Source: Thermoanaerobaculia bacterium (GTDB lineage: Bacteria > Acidobacteriota > Thermoanaerobaculia > Multivoradales > J023). From it: a stretch of 64,000 nt of DNA. The notes under the pieces are model-generated. The model saw only the letters and a list, made by a program, of their open reading frames with translations. It made no database searches and was not told where the DNA came from. Positions 48,154 through 56,800 of the stretch are shown here, in pieces (the first letter of the stretch is position 1; each line of letters begins with the position of its first letter). The stretch spans positions 62,001 to 126,000 of the forward strand of contig JAUIJL010000023.1 of the NCBI GenBank assembly GCA_030431255.1. The letters are read 5' to 3'. The translations under genes were made by a program, and so were the position numbers.

Positions 48154-48322
48154 GAAGGTGCCAGGTAGTTTCCGGCGAGGGTGCCAGGTAGTTTCCGGCG
48201 AGGGTGCCAGGTAGTTTCCGGCGAGGGTGCCAGGTAGTTTCCGGCGGCGTAGCGTTGGAAGGTGCCAGGTAGTTTCCGGCGAGGGTGCCAGGTAGTTTCC
48301 GGAGAGGGTGCCACGTAGTTTC
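48154..48322. repeat. Seven-copy array of the GTGCCAGGTAGTTTC element
   Basis: Copies start near 48155, 48178, 48201, 48224, 48259, 48282 and 48305. Most are 23 bases apart (AGGGTGCCAGGTAGTTTCC plus GGCG), with one 35-base step. The last copy has CCACG instead of CCAGG, like the copies at 14.4 and 32.5 kb. The array ends about 97 bases before the ADOP permease start. Confidence 0.92.
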
Positions 48323-48418
48323 GCGCAGTTTCGCGCAGGTCCTCAGGAGGCTCTGAACTTTTTCGGTCTTCGTACGTTTTGTCCTTTGACTGCGCCCACG
48401 AAAGCCAAAGGAGCCTCC

Positions 48419-50863
48419 ATGTCACACCTTCGCGTCACCGTCCGCCGCCTGGCCCAAACCCCTTCCTTCACGTTGCTGGCGGTGCTGACCCTGGCTCTGG
48501 CTCTCGGGGCAAACGCCGCGATCTTTTCGATCGTCGACGCCGTCTTGCTGCGGCCGTTGCCCTATTCCGAATCCGATCGTCTGATCGAGGTCGGACACGC
48601 GGCTCCGGGTCTGGATCTGCCGCAGCTCGACATGGCGAATCGGCTTTACGTGCACTATCGGGAATTCGCGGAGAGCTTCGAGGACCTCGGCCTTTACATC
48701 ACCAATGGGGTCTCGATCAGTGGGTTGGAGCAGCCGGTGCAGCTGCGGGCGGCCTTGATCACGCCGTCGATTCTCTCGGTGTTGAGGGTGAGCCCGGCGA
48801 AGGGTAGGGCTTTCGCCGAAGAGGAGGGCGCACCCGGTGGGGCGGAGGTCGCGATCGTCTCCCACCGCTTTTGGCAGCAGAGCCTGGGAGCCGAGGCCGA
48901 TGTGCTTGGACGACCCTTGACCGTAGACGGCGTGCAGCGTCAAATCGTGGGAGTGATGGCGCCCGGTTTTGCGTTTCCGGAAGCGGATTTGGATATCTGG
49001 CTTCCCGACGTGGTGGACCCTGAAACGGCGGCCCTCGGCTCCTTCGGACGGCAAGGCATCGCCCGCCTGAAAGAGGGTGTCGACCTGGATCGAGCCCACG
49101 CGGATTTGATGCGTTTTGTCGGTGATTTGGAAAACGTTTTTCCCGAGGACCAAGCGTCCGCGGTTTTGGCCCAGGCGGGCATGACCGTCAAGCTGAGGCC
49201 GATGCACGAGGCGGTGGTCGGTGACGTGGGGTCCGTGCTGTGGTTGTTGTTGGGCACCGTGGGATTCGTGCTGCTGCTGGCCGCCTTGAACGTGGCGAAT
49301 CTCTTTTTGGCCCGGGCCGAGGGAAGGCGTCGCGAAACCGCGATCCGCACGGCGTTGGGCGCCGGTCGCAGATCCCTGGTGTCGGCGGCCCTGGCCGAAG
49401 GCCTGCTGCTGTCCGCCGCCGCGGGTGTCGTGGGTTTGGGGCTCGGATTTTTGGTGTTGCAGTTGCTTTTGCAATTGGCCCCCGAGCTCTTGCCACGCAT
49501 GAGCGAGGTGGCGATCGACGGTCGCACGGCGGTGGCCGTGGCCGTGCTCTCAGGCTTGAGCGGGCTGGTTTTCGGCTCGATTCCGGCGTTGCGCCAACGA
49601 CCGGGAGCCCTGGTCATGCAATTGAAAGACGGCGGACGCTCCGGGCTCGGCCGTGAGCGCCATCGGACTCGACGGATTCTGGTGGCCGGTCAGATGGCCA
49701 TCGCTTTGATGTTGTTGGTGGGTGCCGGCTTGATGGCTCGCAGCTATCAGCGCCTCAGCGAGGTGCAACCGGGTTTCCAAGCGGAAAAAACTGTCAGCTT
49801 CCGGTTGTCTCTACCCGAGGGCAAAGCCGAGCACGATTCGGATATCGACCGCTTCTACGGTCAGTTATTGGAACGCCTGGCCGCCTTGCCGGGGGTGGAA
49901 TCCGCGGCCTCGTCCAACTTCGTGCCCCTGACCCATCGGCACAGCAAGAGCGGGCATCGGATGAAGGAAGAGGTGGACCGGGGTGAAGGCGGCATCCCCA
50001 CGGTTTTCGTTGCCCAGCAGATCAGCCCTGAATACTTCACCACCATGGGCATTCCGATCATTCAGGGGCGAGCCTTGGAGCGCGCGGACTCCGACCGGCG
50101 CAACAACGCCGTCGTGGTCAGCCGGGCCCTTGCCCAGCGGCATTGGCCGGGCCAAAACCCATTGGGTCAAAGGCTCTTTCCAGGCACTCCCGAGACCGAC
50201 GATCATTGGTTCGAGGTGGTGGGTGTGGCCGGAGACGTACGCAGCGAAGGGCTCGAAGAGCCGCCGAGCCTGGTGGTCTACTACCCGTTTCTCAACAAGA
50301 TGGAAGACCTCTGGTTGTTCCGTCACCAAACCGTGGTGTTGCGGACGAATCTGGCCGATGCCAAATCCTTGATGGACGCCGTCAGGCAGGTGGTTTGGGC
50401 CCTGGACGGCGATCTGCCCTTAGCCGAGGTGGCGACGCTGCAAGAGCTCGTCGACCGTGACCGCTCACGGCACGCCTTTGCCGCCCTGCTGATTCTAATC
50501 GCCGCCGGTCTGGCGCTGACTCTGGGTGCTATCGGTACCTACGGCGTGATCTCCTATTTGGTGACCCAGCGGACCGGTGAGATCGGCGTGCGCATGGCCC
50601 TGGGAGCGCGACGTCGGGACGTGCTCCGATTGATCCTGCGAGAAGGGTTGATACTGGCTGGGGTGGGATGTGTAATCGGCCTGATTGGGGCCGCCGCCCT
50701 TTCGCGTTTCTTGGAGGCTTCCCTCTACGAAATCGATCCTCTGGATCCCGTGACGTTCACCTTGGTGCCGCTCGTGCTCTTCGCGGTGGCCACGGTCGCC
50801 GGGTTGATACCGGCCCGACGAGCCGCGGGCACCGATCCCATGGTGGCTTTGCGTCACGATTGA
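48419..50863 (+). CDS. ADOP-type tandem MacB/FtsX permease
   Basis: 814 residues; AAAGGAG lies six bases before the ATG. It has the same layout as the permease at 27939: an N-terminal FtsX helix (TPSFTLLAVLTLALALGANAAIFSIVDAVLLRPLPY), a periplasmic domain, three helices near residues 270-400, a second periplasmic domain, and three helices ending in GLIPARRAAGTDPMVALRHD. It lacks an ATPase and has no partner next to it, as expected for ADOP orphans. It stands alone, convergent with the RHS gene 27 bases away and preceded by the repeat array. Substrate unknown. Confidence 0.9.
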   Translation: MSHLRVTVRRLAQTPSFTLLAVLTLALALGANAAIFSIVDAVLLRPLPYSESDRLIEVGHAAPGLDLPQLDMANRLYVHYREFAESFEDLGLYITNGVSISGLEQPVQLRAALITPSILSVLRVSPAKGRAFAEEEGAPGGAEVAIVSHRFWQQSLGAEADVLGRPLTVDGVQRQIVGVMAPGFAFPEADLDIWLPDVVDPETAALGSFGRQGIARLKEGVDLDRAHADLMRFVGDLENVFPEDQASAVLAQAGMTVKLRPMHEAVVGDVGSVLWLLLGTVGFVLLLAALNVANLFLARAEGRRRETAIRTALGAGRRSLVSAALAEGLLLSAAAGVVGLGLGFLVLQLLLQLAPELLPRMSEVAIDGRTAVAVAVLSGLSGLVFGSIPALRQRPGALVMQLKDGGRSGLGRERHRTRRILVAGQMAIALMLLVGAGLMARSYQRLSEVQPGFQAEKTVSFRLSLPEGKAEHDSDIDRFYGQLLERLAALPGVESAASSNFVPLTHRHSKSGHRMKEEVDRGEGGIPTVFVAQQISPEYFTTMGIPIIQGRALERADSDRRNNAVVVSRALAQRHWPGQNPLGQRLFPGTPETDDHWFEVVGVAGDVRSEGLEEPPSLVVYYPFLNKMEDLWLFRHQTVVLRTNLADAKSLMDAVRQVVWALDGDLPLAEVATLQELVDRDRSRHAFAALLILIAAGLALTLGAIGTYGVISYLVTQRTGEIGVRMALGARRRDVLRLILREGLILAGVGCVIGLIGAAALSRFLEASLYEIDPLDPVTFTLVPLVLFAVATVAGLIPARRAAGTDPMVALRHD

Positions 50864-50890
50864 GCCCCTTCCATGGATGCGACAAGGCGG

Positions 50891-53800
50891 TTAATGCATG
50901 CCGAGCCCGGGTATGGCGGCGTTGGCTTCCGCGCAGGCTCCCGTATGGCACTGACCTCCATCGACGACGTTGTGAACCGGTCGCGGCACCAGATCCATCT
51001 CGGATTCTCCTTCGATCGGGATTTTCTTGTTGCCGACTTTTTTGTACTTCGTGATCCGAAACGATCGGCCGCGGTGGTCCCACACGTAGAAGCGCTTCAA
51101 TTTGTTTTTCCCCGAGACGCCGAATGCTTTCCAAGCCTCATTAAAGTGATTCGAGCGGCGGACGCCTTTGCGGTAGACGACGGTCACCGTCATGGCCCCT
51201 CCCTTCGCCAATGAAGGTTTCCGAACCCAACGGCCGTTGAACGCCGATGTCGCGTGGGGAGCCCGCCTGATGTGGCGGGTGAAATCGACGAACGGCAAGG
51301 GGAATTTGGCGATTTTTCGCATCCGTACCCTTGCCCCGCTGGCGGTCTGCGCCAATTTCGCTTTGGCGAAGAATGTGAGATTTTTCTTGTTCTGTCGGCT
51401 CGCTTTCCAAATCTCTTCGATCAAGCTGAGAGGGTATTTGCTGGTGCGAGACGTCGCCTGGGTGACGATGGAAACGATCAAATGCGTTTTGGTGCGCGTG
51501 ATCGTTCTGACCGTGCCCGTGGGATCGACGAATGAAATCGGATCGTTGCCCACATAGGTATAAGGGCTGAAAGACTCGCCGGCCGGATCAGGCCCGTAGA
51601 AACGAGCGACCTCGGGGTCGTAAAGACGGGCGTGAAAATCGTAAAGGCCGGTTTCTACGTCGAATTCCCGGCCGGTGTAGAGAAAGGGAATGTCCGACCC
51701 ATGGACGTCGCTATTGTCCGTGATCGGCGCTCCGAAGGCGGTGTAGGAGTAAAAAGCCAGGGGACGCAAGGAGCGATCGAAAAGCACCCGGGTCGACCCC
51801 AGGTGGTCTTTGGCCACGAAGACATCTCCCCGCGAGGCATCGCTCACCGCGATCAGGCCGGTAGGCCCGTAAACGTAGAAGGCTTGCCGCCGGGTTCCGT
51901 CGGGTCCGAGAGTGCTTTGGGTCAACGGCTCCAAGGACAAGCCGTGCACCGACACCACATCTCGCTCGAGCCGGCCCTGGGCCGAGACGACCGTCTTTCG
52001 CACCCGCAGCTCGCCCACTCCATATTGGAAAGAGACCCGATCGCCCAGGGGCAAATAAATGGCCTGAGCTTTCCGGCGGGACGGATCGATGTCGAAGCGA
52101 AAGGCGCCGGGTTGGTGGGATCCCTGGGATGCGGAGGTCACATAGCCGGCCACGTCGTAGCTGAAGCTGCGGCCGTCGGCGATGGCTAGACGATTGGAAT
52201 TGGGAGCGTAGAGCAGGGGATAGGCGCGAGCGGATTCTCGGGGATTGGAATAGACCACCGTGCCGTCATCGAGGGCCTGGGGCGGTGCCGGGGTCATTCG
52301 GTTTTTGACCAAGGCGGCGGTCACGTTGCCGTTGGCATCGTAGGAAAATTCTCGCTCCTCGGACGACGAGGCCGAGGTGTAGGTCGAGCGGGTCAAACGT
52401 CCCGGATCGTCGTAGGTGAAATCGAAGGCATGGCTTTGCGGCGTCGAGCCGGTAAAACGCTCCGGCCGGAAGTCGAAGCTCAAACGAGCGATCTTGCCTC
52501 CTTGATAAGCCCCTTCGGCGTCGACGTAGGCCAATTGCTCGGTGAAGAAGGTGTGGTCTCGAATCGCGGTCAAGAAGCCCGCCGGGTTGTGCTCGAACGA
52601 TCGTCGGGCTTGGTGCTGGGGCTCCGAGGCGTTCAGAATCTCTTCCGCCGGCCGACCGTCGGCATGGTAGGTGTACCTTGCGAAGGCGTCGACGAGCTCT
52701 GTTCCTCCGCTGACGATCCGACCGATGCTGACCACCCGGCCGAGCGGGTCGTGGCCGTAAACCACGGTCAGCCGATCCTCACCGGGCAGGGACGGATAGT
52801 CGATGCGCGTGATTTGTCCCCAGGCGTCGTATTGATAGGCGGTGGAATAGCTCAGCGCGTCCCCGGAGTCCCGCAAGGTAACGTCCCCATAGGTGTCATC
52901 CCCATAGGCGTCATCCCGAAAGGTGTCATCCCAAAAAGTATTGTGGACGGCGACGATCCGACCCTCGAGGTCGTATTCGTAGCGCTCCTCACCGTCGGCG
53001 TCGGGGGTTTCGTTGTTGTTGCTCAACACCTTGAGCAAGCGCCCTCCCGACCATGGGCCGCGGTGCTCGGCGTCGAAGTCGTACACATAACGGCTCCGCC
53101 ACACGACCCGCACCGACGGATCGGCGCCGCTCGGCCAATCAGGCTGAGTCTGCGCGAGCAGCTCGAGGGAGGCCGGGACGGTGAGGTCTACATAACCACT
53201 TTCGAGCAGTCGCCCTAGGGGGTCGTATTTCCAATAATTCGCTCGAAGGTGGCCGCCCGCCGGTGAATCGAGGGCTCCGTCGACCTCTAGGCGCAGCCGT
53301 CCAGCCCGGTCGTAGAAGAAGTGACTCTGTCCTCGGTCCGGGGAGGTCCGCCGACGCAGGCGTCCGAGATCATCGAAATCCAAGCCGGTTTGCATGGCCT
53401 GCCGGCGATCGATGTCCGCCCATGTGCCCGAAGGATTTTGGGGATGGGTCGGATGCCCGTGATGGCCTAAGGGCTGAGTGCCCCCGAGCGCACCGGTCGG
53501 CAAGCCGGACGACGCCGTGGAGCCGCTGTGCGACACCAGGGCGTTGGGTGGAGTGATGTGGGTCGAGCTGCCCGTGGATAGGTGGTCGGTTTGAAAAAGC
53601 GCGACGATGCCTCGAGGAGCCGACCCTGGGCCGAAGCGCTCGTCGTGAGGCCTGTCCAGCCCCTGTGGGATCGACTTGTGGCTCGTCGAGGGCTCGCCAT
53701 GGGCCTCGAGCACCCTTTGGCCGAGCCCGTCGAAAGCCACGGTTTGGGGAATCCGACGCCCGCCGGTTTCGGGCCGATAGGCGGTTTCAACCTTAAATCT

Positions 53801-56800
53801 ACCGACCTCCAAGCCCATGTTCCGCAGCCAAGCATGGCCGACCGGGTCGGATCCGTAGGCAAAGCGCATGGTGCGCTCACCACCCATGGCGAATGCTCGG
53901 CCCGGAAGGGCGCTTTCCACGGTCCGTGACAGGGGCGACGACTCGAAGCGCAGGCCCTGATATGGAAAACCCTGCGCCTCGGGCACTAAAGACGCGATCT
54001 CGCCCGTCATCACGCCTCCGGCACCCGATGCGGCGAATTGCGGACGATATTTCGGCGCACCCGGCACACGCACGGGTTTCGTCCACATGGCCGGTCGGCC
54101 GAGCTCGTCGTAGAGGGTTTCGGCGACGATGGACATCTCACCGGATTCGAGCTGTTGGACCTGCCTCGCTCGCCCGAGCCCGTCGAAATATTCGGCGGTC
54201 AGCATGGGCGCTCGCACGACCGCCAGATCCAACACGCCGAAGTGGCTCGCTTCCGAGAATTCGGGCAAATAGAGTGCCAAGGGACCCTCGATCGAGCCGT
54301 CGTAGGCGGCGCTCAAGACGTGTTTCCCGCCATGGTAGAAAGTCAGCCGTCCGTCGACGGCTACCCACAGCCAAGAGTTGTGGGTCCCATCGCTGTGGCC
54401 TTCGGCGACCGAGGTGGCGCCGTGCAGCAGCTCGAACCGACCCCGGCAGTCGACTTCCACGGCCCAAGTGCCCACGGCGACGCCGCCCCGGGCACACCTG
54501 TCGGCCTCCGGCACTGGGTAGCCGCTGGGATCCCCGCCTAAGCCGCCCGGAGGAACTTGCAAGTGTGGCTCGTTCGGCGGTGCCACGGTCATGGCAATGG
54601 CCCAATCGCCGGCGCCCGACAGACCTTCGATGCGGGCATGGCCGCCGCCCGCCACCCGTAACTCGCTGTTTCCGATCGTCGCCCTAGATAGGGACCACCC
54701 CGAGAGATCCTCGCCTTGGAACGGGAAGTAGCTTCCCCCCTCCCGCGCGTCGACTTTGAGCACCCGATGGGTGGCCGCGTCTGATCCGTGGATCTGTACG
54801 AATCGCAGCGCGTCACCGGGGCCGATCACGGCCCGGGGGCGGGAGAGCGAGTCGTAGGCGAATCGGGTCACCTCTCCGTTTTGGCCGATCTTGGCCACGG
54901 GTTGCTCGCGCCGGTTGTAAACCGTGGCTTCAAAAGGCGCGTCCACGGGGCCGAATCGGAAGTCGTCGATCCGGCCATGACCCGAGCACCGAGCTTCCGG
55001 TGGCTGATGGCCGTTAGGCTGCTCGACGACGATCTCCAGATATTGCCAATCGGTCCGGCCCGGCTCCGTCTGGCGCACCGACGAGCCGAAGCTCAAGGTG
55101 CAGGTTTGGCCCGCCGCCGGCCTGAAACGAGCCGCCGCCGAATAGGGAACAGCACCGCCGCCTCTGGGCTGGAAGGCATATGGAGCAACCGACGGAAACG
55201 AGCCGCCGAGGGCGGCGGCCCCGGTATGGCCGGGAGAGCTCGCAGAACCTTGGACCCGCAGCCCGAGGCCCGGCTCGTAGGCTTCGAAGCCGTAATATCC
55301 CGCCTCGTGACTCGTCACCCCGGCGTGCACGAATTCGGCCACGGCCAAGCGACCCCAACGATCCAGCAGAGTGGAAGAAACCACCCCGTCGACATCGCCT
55401 CGCTCCTGCACCTTGCCCGTGAGCCGATGGCGATGGAGCACCGTATCCACCCTCAACCAATTTTCAGGGTCGGTCAAAGGATCGCTGTCGGTCGTGGGAC
55501 CGGTGGAGACGTAGGATTCGCGGGGGGCCCACTTGGAATAGGCAGATACGTCACGCCAATCCATCCAGGTGACGAATGTTCGCTCTCGGGATTCCCCTTG
55601 GGTCTCGATCGTGCCGGCGACCGCCGTCAGCTGGTTCTGCGCGGCCATATCCGGCAGATAGAGGTGGGCGTAGAGGCTTTCTTTTTGCAGAAATTCGATG
55701 CTGCCGTCGGGTTTGTAGTGCTCACTGATCACCGACTTTGGCAGACCCTTGGCATCGGTCTGGAAGGAATAACTTTGAAAAACGCCGTCGAGGTGGTTCT
55801 CGACGGTATCTCGCTCGACCGCGAGGGCCGATCCGCGAGGGGTTCGGCCCGGCCCGGATCCGACGCCATAGGCCTTTACCGAGTATTCGGACCTCAACAC
55901 GGCCACTTCGACCGCTCGACCGTCCTCGGAGCTGAACACGCGGGTCGCAAAAGGCAAACCATCGGCTACCGACAGGTCTTTGCCGTCAACGCAGGTCGAT
56001 CCCGTGCAATCTTTGACGTGGGTGTCTTCCACCAGCCCGGCCGGGCCGGCGGAACGGCTGCTCAGGGCGTGAAATTCAACAAACCCATAAGGTCGGCTGG
56101 GGTTTTCCGTGGGTGAGGCGCCGCTCGGCACCACGGTGGCGCGGGGATAGAACGCGGTCGATCCGTCGGCGGCGAAGACCGCCCGCCCGCTGTCGTAATG
56201 ATAGTGGGTGAAGGACAGCTCGCGGCCGCTGTCGACCGCCACCCGCTGAACCACATGATCCCGCAGCGGGCCGGCGACCTCGCCGTCCGAGATTCGGTAG
56301 AGGTGCAGAGCTCGGGCCTTGGACAGGGAATCTCCCCCGGAGTAGGCCGCCAGCATGCCCGGGCCGGAGAGCGTTTCACCGGAGCTTTTTTTGACCGACC
56401 CCGCGAGCAGCTCGGCCTCGCCCAACGCCCCGTTTTTGATCGGTCGCACGAAGCTGGTAAAGGTCGATCCTTCGATGCAGTTGCCCTGTAAGCCTACCGG
56501 ACAGTCGGTGGTTTCGTTCTCCACCGCAAAGCTGACGAAATGGATGCCGTAGTCCAAGCTCGGGCCGTGGACGGATCGGGAGTCGAAGTGGTTGTTCCAG
56601 GTGTCGTGCTCGAATCGCTGGGAAAAAACGTCGGTCAAGTCTCCGCGTTTGTGCCATTGGCCGCTGAAGTCTCGGTGATAAACGTTTTCATCGGCCATGA
56701 AGAACGTGCCGGCTCGCCGGGTGGAGGTGCCCTGGACGTCGAATCCCGCGGACACGGCCAAGTCCGCGATGGAAAACGCCGTGTCCGCCAAGTCGATGAT

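Noticed and set aside
48154-48322. CRISPR-like regularly spaced repeats
   Set aside because: Units are contiguous, 23 bases apart with constant 4-5-base spacers; there are no unique spacers and no cas genes. They belong to the transposase-linked repeat family.
47820-48425. 201-codon minus-strand reading frame
   Set aside because: Much of it is translated repeat (recurrent ETTWHPRRKLPGT-type text) and the rest is antisense to the entericidin-like gene.
54788-56116. 442-codon plus-strand frame opposite the RHS gene
   Set aside because: Antisense shadow; His/Arg/Gly-rich, with no domain signatures, inside an uninterrupted RHS frame.
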